64,000 nucleotides of DNA from Leisingera sp. NJS204 (GCF_004123675.1 NZ_CP035417.1:3153501-3217500), one strand, 5' to 3'; positions 46,812 to 57,345 are shown, numbered from the stretch's first letter. Notes: generated by a model not told the origin, from the sequence alone. Made by a program: numbers and translations.

Positions 46812-49247
46812 ATGAAATCGCGCACCAAGGTTGTGGTGATCGGCGGCGGCATCGCTGGCTGCTCCACCCTCTACCACCTCACTCAGGAAGGCTGGAGCGA
46901 CGTCGTTCTTGTCGAACGCAACGAGCTGACCAGCGGCACCACCTGGCATTCAGCGGCCCAGGTAACGAATTTCGGCATGAACCAGACCATGATCGGCCTC
47001 AAGACCCACTCGATCAACCTGTACAAGGAACTGGCTGAGGACCCGGACTACCCGATCAACTACCACCACGGCGACGGCGGCATCCGGCTGGCCAATACCG
47101 AAGCACAGATGCAGGGCTACCGCCACTTTACCTCCATGGCGCGCGGTATGGATGTGGCGTTCGAGGTGATCGACGCCAAGGAATGCGCCCGCCGCCATCC
47201 GCTGATCTCCACCGACAATCTGATCGGCGGGTTGTGGGATCCGCTGGACGGCGACATCGACCCGGCCCAGCTGTGCCAGGCGCTGGCGCGGCGCGCCCGC
47301 AAGGCCGGCGCCGAGGTCTACCGCAATACGCCGGTGACCGCCCTTACCCAGCACCAGGACGACACCTGGACCGTGCATACAGAACACGGCGATATCGATT
47401 GCGGCATCCTGGTGAACGCCTGCGGCTACCGGGTGAACGAGGTCGGCGCCATGATGGGCGTGCACCACCCCGTCGCCTCGATGGAGCACCAATATTTTCT
47501 GACCGAAGAGATCCCGGCAATCAGGGACGCAGACCACCGGATGCCGCTGCTGCGCTGCCCGATCAGCGACTATTACTGCCGCCAGGAAAAGAACGGGCTG
47601 CTGGTAGGTTTCTACGAACAGAACTGCAAAACCTGGGGTATGGACGGGATCGATCCGAACTTTGTGAACGCGCTCTGCCCCGATGATCTGGATCGGGTCA
47701 CAGATGTTCTGGAAGGCGCCTTTGCCCGGATGCCCGCCTTGATGGACACCGGCATTCACACCGTGGTCAACGGCCCGATCACCTATACCATCGACGGCGC
47801 GCCGCTGGTCGGCCCGATCCCGGGCAAGCGCAACGCGTTCTGCATTATCGGCCTGCGGGCGGGCCTGGGCGAAGGCGGCGGCCACGGCTGGCTTTTGGCC
47901 CAGCAGATCGTGCATGGCGAGGCGCAGTACGACACCTGGTGCATTGATCCGCGCCGCTTTACGGGCCACACCAATGTCGAGCTGACCGCGCTGAAGGCGA
48001 TCGAAGACTACCAGAACGAGTTCCGCTTCCACTTTCCGCATGAGCACCGCCCGGCGGGCCGCCCGGCCAAAACCACCCCGCTGACCCCGGTGCTGGCAGC
48101 CGAAGGCGCCGAATTCACCGTGGTGAACGGTTGGGAACGGGTCGACTACATCAAGCCTGCGCCTGACTTCCATCCTTCGCTCAGCTTCAACTTCGACGAA
48201 GCCTTTGACGTTGTGGCTGCTGAAGTGAAGAACATCCAGGACAACGCCGGCTTGGCCGAGGTCAACGGCTTCAACCGGTTCGAGATCACCGGCGCCGACC
48301 GCCACAGCTACCTTGACCGGATGTTCTGCGGCGCGGTGACAAAACGCGCGGGCCGGGTCGGGCTTGGCTACCTGTTGAACCACCACGGCATGATCAAGGG
48401 CGAGGCTACAATCGCCAACCTCCCCGCGTCCGAGCGCGGTCTGGAGCGGGTCTGGTACGGCTCGGCGGCGGCCAGCGAATATCATGACATGGACTGGCTC
48501 TCCCAGCACATTCAAAAGGACGAGGACGTGCAGATCCGGTCGCTCACCAACGACCAGACCATCCTGGTCCTGGCCGGCCCCCGGGCAAGGGACGTGCTCT
48601 CAGCCTGCGCCCGGGGCGACTGGTCGCGTGAGGCCTTCCCCTGGCTGTCGGTGCGTGAATGCTTCATCGGCTTTGCGCCTGCCACGGTCATGGGCGTCAG
48701 CTTTTCGGGCGAGCTGGCCTATGAAGTCCACATCCCCAACGCCTCGCTCTATGCCGCCTATCTGGCGCTGCGGAAGGCGGGTGAGGCACACGGCCTGAAA
48801 CTGTTTGGTGCCCGCGCAGTTGAGTCGATGCGGATGGAAAAGGGGTTCCTGCACTGGAAAGCCGACCTGATTACCGAATTCGACCCGTTTGAAACCGGGT
48901 TGAGCCGTTTCGTGAAGATGGACAAAGGCGGTTTCATCGGCAAGGAGGCCTTGCTGAGGCGTCAAGCCGAAGGGCCGCGCAAGAAGCTGGTCACGCTGCA
49001 GATCGACGCCACCCACGCCCCGGCCCATGGCGGCGCCTCGCTGATGCAAGACGGCAAAGTCGTGGGCACCGTGACCTCCGGCGATTGGGGTCACCGGGTG
49101 GGCATGAACCTGGCCTATGCCTTTGTGGATCCCGCACTGGCAGCGGAAGACAGCGCGATGCAGATCGACATGTACGGCGATCTGGCGGGTGCAAGGGTCA
49201 TTCCCCCCTCCCCCTATGACCCGGACTTTGCGCGCATCCGCGGATAA
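46812..49247 (+). CDS. FAD-dependent oxidoreductase/aminomethyltransferase (DMGDH-like)
   Basis: 811 residues, intact. The N-terminal DAO-type FAD domain (VVVIGGGIAGCSTLYHLTQEG, ELTSGTTWHSAAQ) spans about 1-400. It is followed by the FAO_M linker (GWERVDYIKP) and a C-terminal GcvT-like folate domain (about 430-810; GADRHSYLDRMFCG, FSGELAYEVHIPN, ESMRMEKGFLHWKADL). The His of the TSGTTWHSA segment is the usual site for covalent FAD. Family members oxidise N-methyl groups of dimethylglycine or sarcosine and pass the C1 unit to tetrahydrofolate. Exact substrate unknown. GGGAGG lies before the ATG. Confidence 0.9.
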   Translation: MKSRTKVVVIGGGIAGCSTLYHLTQEGWSDVVLVERNELTSGTTWHSAAQVTNFGMNQTMIGLKTHSINLYKELAEDPDYPINYHHGDGGIRLANTEAQMQGYRHFTSMARGMDVAFEVIDAKECARRHPLISTDNLIGGLWDPLDGDIDPAQLCQALARRARKAGAEVYRNTPVTALTQHQDDTWTVHTEHGDIDCGILVNACGYRVNEVGAMMGVHHPVASMEHQYFLTEEIPAIRDADHRMPLLRCPISDYYCRQEKNGLLVGFYEQNCKTWGMDGIDPNFVNALCPDDLDRVTDVLEGAFARMPALMDTGIHTVVNGPITYTIDGAPLVGPIPGKRNAFCIIGLRAGLGEGGGHGWLLAQQIVHGEAQYDTWCIDPRRFTGHTNVELTALKAIEDYQNEFRFHFPHEHRPAGRPAKTTPLTPVLAAEGAEFTVVNGWERVDYIKPAPDFHPSLSFNFDEAFDVVAAEVKNIQDNAGLAEVNGFNRFEITGADRHSYLDRMFCGAVTKRAGRVGLGYLLNHHGMIKGEATIANLPASERGLERVWYGSAAASEYHDMDWLSQHIQKDEDVQIRSLTNDQTILVLAGPRARDVLSACARGDWSREAFPWLSVRECFIGFAPATVMGVSFSGELAYEVHIPNASLYAAYLALRKAGEAHGLKLFGARAVESMRMEKGFLHWKADLITEFDPFETGLSRFVKMDKGGFIGKEALLRRQAEGPRKKLVTLQIDATHAPAHGGASLMQDGKVVGTVTSGDWGHRVGMNLAYAFVDPALAAEDSAMQIDMYGDLAGARVIPPSPYDPDFARIRG

Positions 49248-49273
49248 CGCATCGCCCGCCGCCACACCTAAAC

Positions 49274-49310
49274 AAAGAAACGCCCGGGGATTTCCCCCGG
49301 GCGTTTCTTT
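49274..49310. terminator. Strong bidirectional intrinsic terminator
   Basis: AAAGAAACGCCCGGGG (49274-49289) pairs with CCCCGGGCGTTTCTTT (49295-49310), a 16-bp perfect stem with a 5-nt loop and A/T-tract ends. It separates the convergent FAD oxidoreductase and TauC-like permease genes. Confidence 0.9.
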
Positions 49311-49329
49311 TGCGCGGCACGGCACAGGT

Positions 49330-50595
49330 TCAGCTGCGGCCTTTCCACGGCACCAGCCAGTTCTCAGCCATACGCATCAGGATGTCGATGCCATAGCCGA
49401 TGATGCCAATCAGCACGATCCCCATGATCACAATATCCGTCAGCTGGAATTTTGAGGCGGCGATGATCATCATGCCTGCACCTTTTTGTGCCGCCACCAG
49501 TTCCGCGGCCACAACGGTGCCCCAGCAGACACCCATCGCAACCCGCGCACCGGTAAAGATCTCCGGCAGCGAGTTCGGCACGATCACATGGCGCATGATC
49601 TGCCACTTGGACGCGCCCAGCGAATAGGCCGCGTGGATTTTCGAGATATTCACCCCGGAAACCCCGGCCCGCGCCGCAATCGTCATGATCCAGAGCGCGG
49701 CCAAGAACAGCAGTACGATCTTGCCGGTTTCCCAGATGCCGAACCAAATGATCACCAGCGGGATCAGCGCCAACGGCGGCACCGGCCGCATGAACTCGAC
49801 AATCGGGTCGAACCAGCCGCGGAACCAGCCCGACAGCCCCATGGCATAACCCAGCGGAATGCCGACAATTGCCCCGGTCACAAAACCCACGATCACCCGT
49901 GTCAGCGACCAGCCCAAATGCTGCCACAACGAAAAGTTCTGATAGCCTTCCGAGGCAATCTCAAAGAACCGCGCCACCACCGTTTCCGGCGCCGGCAGCC
50001 AGATCGGGTTCATCTGCAACCCGCCGTGCGGCGCAAAACTGATTGCTCCTTTGCCGGTCAGCGTCACCGTCCCGTCGCCAGCGTCCACTTGTGTTCCGGG
50101 GCCGATGGGTTCGCCGTTGATAGCGACGATCTTTGCGCCTTCCTTGCGCTTGACCTCGTCATTACGGTCAAAGATCAGAGTGGTAGAGCGCCCGGCCTGT
50201 GCCGCCAGTCCATCGTTCTTGGCAAAACCATCGCCCGGCTCCACCTCAAACTTGGGGCTTTCTTCACCAAACCCGGCCACCCTGACCGTGATGTCTGCGT
50301 CATCGGTGGCCCCGTCAGCATTCTCCAATGTGTAGGTGAATGTGGTTTCGCCGGTAAAGGGCCCCGGCACGTGAATGGGAAGCAGCTTGGAGCCGGTAAA
50401 GGCCGCCCAGATCACAAAGATCACAAGGACCGAGATGATCGAGGCCGCCCGGTCCGGCGTCACGGCGCTTTCATCGCCGAACGTTACGGTTTTCAAGCTG
50501 GTGAAATCCTGCTGCGACCGCATCCCCTTGCGGATAAGCTGAACCAGAAAGAAAGCACCGGCAAACAGCGCGATATAGAACAGTAGTACCGTCAT
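49330..50595 (-). CDS. TauC/SsuC-like ABC permease with periplasmic insert
   Basis: 421 residues, about 150 more than a usual TauC. The C-terminal ~220 residues are a standard permease with EAA loop (AAYSLGASKWQIMRHVIVPN). In front are two extra membrane helices (about 4-22 and 51-70) enclosing a short loop, and then an exported segment of about 120 residues (about 74-196; FTYTLENADGATDDADITV, KIVAINGEPIGPG) of beta-rich, Asp/Gly-rich character. I do not recognise this insert. Its stop lies beside the 49274-49310 terminator, and the ATG overlaps the ATPase gene (ATGA). Confidence 0.87.
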   Translation of the reverse strand: MTVLLFYIALFAGAFFLVQLIRKGMRSQQDFTSLKTVTFGDESAVTPDRAASIISVLVIFVIWAAFTGSKLLPIHVPGPFTGETTFTYTLENADGATDDADITVRVAGFGEESPKFEVEPGDGFAKNDGLAAQAGRSTTLIFDRNDEVKRKEGAKIVAINGEPIGPGTQVDAGDGTVTLTGKGAISFAPHGGLQMNPIWLPAPETVVARFFEIASEGYQNFSLWQHLGWSLTRVIVGFVTGAIVGIPLGYAMGLSGWFRGWFDPIVEFMRPVPPLALIPLVIIWFGIWETGKIVLLFLAALWIMTIAARAGVSGVNISKIHAAYSLGASKWQIMRHVIVPNSLPEIFTGARVAMGVCWGTVVAAELVAAQKGAGMMIIAASKFQLTDIVIMGIVLIGIIGYGIDILMRMAENWLVPWKGRS

Positions 50596-51398
50596 GCAAC
50601 TTGCTCCGTCCGGCCCATGATCTCCTCTTCCATTTCCCAGATCATCGAGAGGATCTCATCGCGGGTCTCGGCAAAGCCTTCGGATTTCTTGACGTCGCGC
50701 AGATCGGCATTCACCCCGCGTTCCGCAAAGGGCAGCTGGTATTCGCGGTGAATGCGGCCGGGGCGCGGCGCCATCACGATCAGACGCTCGCCCAGCAGCA
50801 GCGCTTCCTCGACCGAGTGGGTGATCAGGATGATGGTCTTGCCAGTCTCTTTCCACAGCTTCAGCACCAGGCCTTGCATCTTCTCCCGCGTCAGCGCGTC
50901 CAGCGCGCCAAGCGGTTCGTCCATCAGGATCACGTCCGGCTCATTTGCCAGGCAGCGGGCCAAGGCAACACGCTGCTGCATGCCGCCCGACAACTCATAC
51001 ACCGCCTTTTCCTTGAAATCCTGAAGGCCGACGATATCCAGCAGCCGGTCAGAGATCTTTTCCCGTTCCGCCCGCGCCATGCCCTTCATGCGCGGCCCGA
51101 ATTCCACGTTGTCGCGCACGTTCATCCATTCAAACAGCGCGCCTTTCTGGAACACCATGCCGCGTTCGGCATCCGGCCCGGTGACGACATGGCCGTTCAG
51201 TTCAATCGCGCCTTCCGTCGGGGCCAGAAACCCGGCCAGAATGTTCAAGAGCGTGGTCTTGCCGCAGCCCGACGGCCCTAGCACCGACATCAGCTCACCC
51301 GCTTTTAAATTCAATGAGACGTCTTTCAGCGCCTGGACAGAACTGCCATTGGGCAGATCAAAACGCATGGAGACACCCTTGATGTCCAATCCTGACAT
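50592..51398 (-). CDS. TauB/SsuB-like ABC transporter ATPase
   Basis: 268 residues. Walker A GPSGCGKTT, Q-loop FQKGALFEWMNV, signature LSGGMQQRVALARCL, Walker B VILMDEPLGALDA and switch His in THSVEEA. The family is that of nitrate, taurine and sulfonate importers. The ATG at 51398 has GGGGGAGAG directly upstream. Confidence 0.92.
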   Translation of the reverse strand: MSGLDIKGVSMRFDLPNGSSVQALKDVSLNLKAGELMSVLGPSGCGKTTLLNILAGFLAPTEGAIELNGHVVTGPDAERGMVFQKGALFEWMNVRDNVEFGPRMKGMARAEREKISDRLLDIVGLQDFKEKAVYELSGGMQQRVALARCLANEPDVILMDEPLGALDALTREKMQGLVLKLWKETGKTIILITHSVEEALLLGERLIVMAPRPGRIHREYQLPFAERGVNADLRDVKKSEGFAETRDEILSMIWEMEEEIMGRTEQVA

Positions 51399-51491
51399 CT
51401 CTCCCCCTTCCTGCTTAAGCTGCGGATGCAAACGGCCCGGTAACCGGGCCGTTCACCTTCATCAGATTGTCGTGCACCAGATTGCCCTGGC

Positions 51492-52487
51492 TCAGTTCAG
51501 CGCAGCGTCCAGTGGTGCGCTGTCGACGGCGCCGTCATAGGACTCCAGCGCCGCTTCGATGCTGCCCGCATTCACAAACACATCCGCCACGCCCTTCATG
51601 AAGCTTTGAGCGCCGCCGCCCAGCCATTTTTCGGACAGCTGATCCTCGGCCGAGGGGAAGTTGAAGGTGGCAATTGTGGCCTCGGCATCGCCCAGGTCCA
51701 TACCGGCATCCTTGGCAATCACCGGCAGCATCTCGTCCTTGTGATCACCCGAGTTCCACATTGCGTTGGCATCTGCGGTCACTTTCAGGAATTTGCTCAG
51801 CAGTTCGCTATCCTCAGCGATGAACCCTGCCGGTGCGCTGGTTACATCAAACACCAGAATGCCCAGTTCTTCCTTCTCGGCGCCGGTCAGCAGCACATTG
51901 CCATGCTCCACCATCCGCCGCAACGCGCCGCCCCAGCCGCAGACCATGTCCAGATTGCCCTGGGCAAAGGCTGCCGCGCCGTCCGCGGGCGCCATGTCGA
52001 CGACTTCCATCGAGCCGATATCAACACCGAAATGCGACATCTGCGACAGGAAATTATAATGCGCAGCGGTGCCGATCGGCACACCCACTTTCTTGCCCGC
52101 CAGCTCGCCTGCGTTGGTCTTGTCGATCTCCAGCGCCTCGGCCACCACACAGTTGTCGTTGTCGGAATAGCTGACGGCGACATCCACAATCTGGATGTCC
52201 TGGCCGGCGGAGGTTGCCACCACAAACGGCGGCACGCCCTGGCTCACCGCGATCTGCACATCGCCCGACGCCATCGCCGCCGACATTGCGGTGCCGGTGT
52301 CGAACGACACCCAGTTGATCTTGACGCCCAGTTCCTCCTCATAGGTGCCATTGGCCTTGGCAAACTGGAACGGCATCGGCCATTCCAGGAAGTAGGCAAC
52401 GGTAATCTCATCCAAATGAGAGGCATTCACAGCAGAGATGGAGGCAGCGGCGGCGCAGATTGTTGAAAGCAGGTACTTTTTGATCAT
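51492..52487 (-). CDS. TauA-like periplasmic substrate-binding protein
   Basis: 331 residues with a Sec signal peptide (MIKKYLLSTICAAAASISAVNA). The mature part begins HLDEITVAYFLEWPMPFQFAKA and follows the NMT1/TauA fold (TAMSAAMASGDVQIAVSQG, GKKVGVPIGTAAHYNFLSQM, AFAQGNLDMVCGWGG). Substrate not determined by sequence; sulfonate or quaternary amine are the family options. First gene of the three-gene transport operon. Confidence 0.88.
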   Translation of the reverse strand: MIKKYLLSTICAAAASISAVNASHLDEITVAYFLEWPMPFQFAKANGTYEEELGVKINWVSFDTGTAMSAAMASGDVQIAVSQGVPPFVVATSAGQDIQIVDVAVSYSDNDNCVVAEALEIDKTNAGELAGKKVGVPIGTAAHYNFLSQMSHFGVDIGSMEVVDMAPADGAAAFAQGNLDMVCGWGGALRRMVEHGNVLLTGAEKEELGILVFDVTSAPAGFIAEDSELLSKFLKVTADANAMWNSGDHKDEMLPVIAKDAGMDLGDAEATIATFNFPSAEDQLSEKWLGGGAQSFMKGVADVFVNAGSIEAALESYDGAVDSAPLDAALN

Positions 52488-52600
52488 ATTGAAAGGTCTC
52501 CCAGTTAATTCGCCGGGCCCGTTCATTGCGAGCCTCATGGCTTTGATTTTTACACGGCAAACCATATCCGGGAAGCCGCTTCGCTATAGCAGAAAATCAC

Positions 52601-52615
52601 GCTTTCGATAAAAGC
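52601..52615. promoter_or_regulatory. Candidate LysR-type operator
   Basis: GCTTTCGATAAAAGC is an inverted repeat (GCTTT/AAAGC, 5-nt centre) in the 206-bp gap between the TauA-like gene and its divergent LysR gene. The position and T-N11-A spacing fit a LysR site. Confidence 0.4.
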
Positions 52616-52693
52616 AAAACTTAGATTTGATTTCTACGGATGCATTGGCGCAAACCTGTGGATAGCATATGCAAAGCGCAAGGGAGGACGCAT

Positions 52694-53665
52694 ATGCAAA
52701 AGACGCTGAGTCTACGCTGGCTGGAAGTGTTCCAGCTGATCTCCAAGTCGGGATCAATACAGAAGGCCGCCGCGGAAACCGGCCTGTCGATCAGCACCGT
52801 GTCCAATCACCTGCGCAGCCTGGAAAGCGCGCTTGGTGTTGATCTGGTGGACCACACCCGGCGCCCGATGGGGTTGACGCCTGCAGGCGTAGTTTATGCC
52901 CGCTATGTATTTGACGGGCTGATGACGCTTAAACGCGGCGAGGCCGAGATCCGCTCAGGCAGCTGGCAGCATGCCACCGATCTGCGGATGGCCTTGCTTG
53001 ACGATTTCGACAACGAGGTCGGCCCGGAACTGTTTCAGTTCCTGTCTACCGCGCTGCCCCGCTGCAGTTTCCGCCACTACACCCGGCCCAGCCACGAAAT
53101 CATTGAAAAGCTGCAGGAGCAGAAACTGGACGCCGGCGTCGCCACCCGTCCGGCCGGGCTGCTGCCGGATCTGATCGAATACCCGCTGATGCGCGATCCC
53201 TTCATTCTGGTGGTGCCCACCGGGTATTCCGGCAGCGTCGAGGATCTGACCAAAGCCGATGCATCTTTGCCCTTCCTGCGCTATTCCCGCGATCACACCA
53301 TCGGCAAACAGATCGAAACCCAGCTGACCCGGCTCAAGATCTCTCTTCCCAACCGGTTTGAGCTGGAGTGCAACCAGTCGATTGTCGGTCTGGTCTCCGA
53401 GGGCAGCGGCTGGACCGTCACCACCGCTGCCAGCTACCACCGTGCCCAGCGCTTTCACGACAAGGTCAAGGTTGTACGCTTCCCCGGTAAGAGCTTTGCC
53501 CGCACGGTGTCACTGTTCACCACCAGCGTCTATCCTGCGGCCACTTCGCAACTGATCCACCAGGCCTTGCAGAAATCCCTGCGCCACCATTTCACAGATC
53601 CTATCAGCGAACGCTTTCCCTGGCTGGCCGAGGAATTCCGCACTCTCCCAGCAAAAGGGAATTAG
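52694..53665 (+). CDS. LysR-family transcriptional regulator B
   Basis: 323 residues. HTH at about 5-65 (LRWLEVFQLISKSGSIQKAAA, ISTVSNHLRSLESALGVDL); effector domain after about 90 (LRMALLDDFDNEVGPELFQF). Paralogue of the regulator at 44120. Divergent from the TauABC-type operon and followed by the dehydrogenase at 53819, so it could control both. AGGGAGGA precedes the ATG. Confidence 0.87.
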   Translation: MQKTLSLRWLEVFQLISKSGSIQKAAAETGLSISTVSNHLRSLESALGVDLVDHTRRPMGLTPAGVVYARYVFDGLMTLKRGEAEIRSGSWQHATDLRMALLDDFDNEVGPELFQFLSTALPRCSFRHYTRPSHEIIEKLQEQKLDAGVATRPAGLLPDLIEYPLMRDPFILVVPTGYSGSVEDLTKADASLPFLRYSRDHTIGKQIETQLTRLKISLPNRFELECNQSIVGLVSEGSGWTVTTAASYHRAQRFHDKVKVVRFPGKSFARTVSLFTTSVYPAATSQLIHQALQKSLRHHFTDPISERFPWLAEEFRTLPAKGN

Positions 53666-53818
53666 GCTGTCCGGCAATTAGAAACAAACATTCGTGTTTT
53701 TCGAAACCTGCAAGCCCCAGCTTGACCGGGCGGCCTGCACGGCGCTGTTTTAGGCGCAACCCGCGCCGTGCTGCCCCGGCACATCCGGCGGCCCTCCAAT
53801 GGAAATGAGCTGACCCCA

Positions 53819-55096
53819 ATGGCAATCACCTACCTCAAACAGGCCCAGCCCCGCCCCGCTGCCGAAAACAGCGGTATCCGCGATACAGTCGCCGGGATGC
53901 TGGCCAATATCGAACGTGAAGGCGAAGACGCGGTGCGCCGCTACGCGGAAAAACTCGACGGCTGGACCGGCCCCATTGTGGTAACCGACGCCCAGCGCCG
54001 TGCCGCCTGCAACCGGGTTTCGCAGCAGATGAAGGAGGACATCCAGTTCGCCCATGCCAACGTCCGCCGCTTTGCCGAGGCGCAGAAGGCCACAATGGGC
54101 GACTGCGAGGTTGAGGTTATTCCAGGCCTGATCGCGGGCCAGAAGCAGATCCCGGTTTCCAGTGCCGGCTGTTATGTGCCAGGTGGCCGCTACAGCCATA
54201 TCGCCAGCGCGCTGATGACCATCACCACCGCCAAGGTGGCCGGCGTTCCCCACATCACCGCAGTCTCGCCAACCCGCCCCGGAACCGGCATTCCCGACGC
54301 CATCATTTACGCAATGGACCTCTGCGGAGCAGACATCATCCTGAACCTGGGCGGGGTTCAGGGGATCGCCGCCATGGCCCAGGGCCTGTTCGGCGCTCAG
54401 CCTGCCGATATTCTGGTTGGCCCCGGTAATTCTTATGTGGCCGAGGCCAAACGGATGCTGTTCGGCGAGGTCGGCATCGATATGTTTGCCGGCCCCACCG
54501 ACTCGCTTGTGATTGCCGATCACACTGCCGATGTTGAAACCGTTGCCTGGGATCTGGTCAGCCAGGCCGAACACGGCGCCGACAGCCCGGTCTGGCTGGT
54601 CAGCACCGAGGAGGCCCTGGCCGAGGGGGTCATCGCCCGGGTGCATGCGCTAATCGACCGCTTGCCTGAACCCAATCTCTCTGCCGCCCACCGCGCCTGG
54701 CACGAACGCGCCGAGGTGGTCCTCTGCGATAGCCGCGAAGAGGCCGCACAGATGGCCGACCGATACGCGCCCGAACATCTGCAAGTGCAGGCGGAAGATC
54801 TCGACTGGTGGCTGGACCGTTTGTCGGCCTATGGCTCTTTGTTTCTGGGCAAGGAGACCACGGTGTCCTTTGGCGACAAGACCTCAGGCCCCAATCACGT
54901 GCTGCCGACCAGCGGTGCTGCACGGTACACTGGCGGGCTGTCGGTGCACAAGTTCACCAAGACGGTGACCTGGCAGCGCTGCAACGCCGCTGCCTCGCAT
55001 GAGCTGGCCCAGCGCACCGCCCGCATCAGCCGGATGGAAGGCATGGAGGGCCATGCCATCGCCGCCGAACTGCGGCTGCTGCCGGAAACGGTCTGA
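53819..55096 (+). CDS. Histidinol-dehydrogenase-family enzyme, probably catabolic
   Basis: 425 residues with the complete HisD fold: NAD site and Zn ligands in LVSQAEHGADSP and KTSGPNHVLPTSGAARY, catalytic Glu-His in YAPEHLQV, and VGPGNSYVAEAKRMLFGEVGIDMFAGPTDS. No other his genes are nearby. Some HisD relatives (for example the sulfopropanediol dehydrogenase HpsN) are catabolic, and the neighbouring TauABC-type transporter and LysR suggest that kind of role. The family assignment is sure, the substrate is not. Start at 53819 gives normal length; ribosome binding site is weak. Confidence 0.82.
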   Translation: MAITYLKQAQPRPAAENSGIRDTVAGMLANIEREGEDAVRRYAEKLDGWTGPIVVTDAQRRAACNRVSQQMKEDIQFAHANVRRFAEAQKATMGDCEVEVIPGLIAGQKQIPVSSAGCYVPGGRYSHIASALMTITTAKVAGVPHITAVSPTRPGTGIPDAIIYAMDLCGADIILNLGGVQGIAAMAQGLFGAQPADILVGPGNSYVAEAKRMLFGEVGIDMFAGPTDSLVIADHTADVETVAWDLVSQAEHGADSPVWLVSTEEALAEGVIARVHALIDRLPEPNLSAAHRAWHERAEVVLCDSREEAAQMADRYAPEHLQVQAEDLDWWLDRLSAYGSLFLGKETTVSFGDKTSGPNHVLPTSGAARYTGGLSVHKFTKTVTWQRCNAAASHELAQRTARISRMEGMEGHAIAAELRLLPETV

Positions 55097-55117
55097 AACT
55101 GTCAGGAGACGCAGCCC

Positions 55118-55636
55118 TCAGGACGGCGTCTCCAGCTGCCGGTCCAGATCAACCGGCCCCAGCACTGCGTCATCGGGAATACTGTTGAACCCGGCAACAG
55201 AACCGCCATAGCGCTCCGTAAACTGGGCGGCGTCCTCAGGCGTGGCAAAAGGCACAACTTCCGGTGCCCCCATGCCGCCAGCCACATTCGACCCTACGAC
55301 GAAATGCGCGCTCTTGGCATCTATCCAGTTCATGGTGCCGGGATGCGCCCAGCTGGGCGCCGCGCCCATGTCGCTGACATAGATGGCAGTGATCTCCGCA
55401 TCCCGCTCCGGGCTTTTGACATAGGCCGCCAGATCGCGCACCTGGGCAAAAAACAGCGGCACAGGGAAGCCATCCAGGTGAATTTGCCCCTTCGGCCCGC
55501 CGTGTTCGGAGACATTCATCTGGCAAAAATAGCTCAGCGCCACCTCCGTCAGCTCCACCGGCGCTGGCGGCGCCTTGGCCTCCTCTTCCTGACAGGCAGA
55601 CAAGACCAGCGCGGCAGCCAGGATCAGGTGTCTCAT
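55118..55636 (-). CDS. nosL: NosL copper-chaperone lipoprotein
   Basis: 172 residues. The lipoprotein signal MRHLILAAALVLSAC places the acylated Cys at residue 15. The mature protein has the NosL core: CQMNVSEHGGPKGQIHLDG, with Cys and Met that bind Cu(I), and PEDAAQFTERYGG. NosL supplies copper for NosZ. The ATG at 55636 overlaps the nosY stop. Last gene of the nos operon. Confidence 0.93.
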   Translation of the reverse strand: MRHLILAAALVLSACQEEEAKAPPAPVELTEVALSYFCQMNVSEHGGPKGQIHLDGFPVPLFFAQVRDLAAYVKSPERDAEITAIYVSDMGAAPSWAHPGTMNWIDAKSAHFVVGSNVAGGMGAPEVVPFATPEDAAQFTERYGGSVAGFNSIPDDAVLGPVDLDRQLETPS

Positions 55637-56450
55637 GGCTCCACCCTCCGGAACGCGGCGCAGGCCAGACCGAAGCCCAGCGCCGGCCACAGCAGCAAGG
55701 ACAGCGGCGCGGCCCAGCCGGGCAAGGCACTGGCAGCGCCAGCCATGCCGCTGGACAGCGCCACGCTTTCCGAGGCGGCGACATTCCACAGCCGGAACGC
55801 ATCCGCCGGGTTGGCGACCATCACCCAAGGGAAGATTTTCTGGGTGAACACTCCGCCGCTGTCCATCACCACGGCGCCCAGAAGCCCGAGGTCATAAAGC
55901 ACCACAAACATCAGCCACACGCCCGCCGACAGGCCAGCCGCGGCAGTGGCGCCGCTGGAAAGCGCCGACAGCGCATAGCCCAGCACCAGGAACACGGCTC
56001 CCAGCAGGATCGAGGTCAGCACCAGCCGCCCCAGCGCCAGCAGGCTTTCAGGCCCCGCACCGCCGAACCAGGCGGCAACAGCCCCCGCCGCGCCAAAACC
56101 GATGATCATCGCAATCGCCAGTGCGGCCAGATGCGCCATCAGCTTGCCCAACAGGATCTCTGCCCGCCCCGCGGGATAGGCCAGGAGCAGTGCAAGGCTG
56201 CCCCTGTCGCGGTCCCCGGCCACCGCATCAAACCCCATCATCAGCGCCAGCAGCGGCGCCAGATAGACCGACAGCGTGGTCATCGAGGCGACGGACACTG
56301 TCAGCATATCCACCCCCAGCGTCCCCGTCGGGGCCGAGCCGGCAAAGGACAGCGCCAGCGCGAAGGCCAGCATGATCAGCGTGGCCATGAACAGCCAGCG
56401 GTTGCGGCGCAGGATCAGCATCTCGGCGCGGGCAATGGCAAAGGCGCGTC

Positions 56451-56454
<4 letters not shown>
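55633..56454 (-). CDS. nosY: NosY, nos ABC transporter permease
   Basis: 273 residues with six hydrophobic helices. The N-terminus MRRAFAIARAEMLILRRNRW and the segment GDRDRGSLALLLAYPAGRAEILLGK are characteristic. NosY with the ATPase NosF and periplasmic NosD forms the complex needed to mature the CuZ centre of NosZ. Overlaps nosF by 4 nt and nosL by 4 nt. Confidence 0.93.
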
Positions 56455-57345
<891 letters not shown>

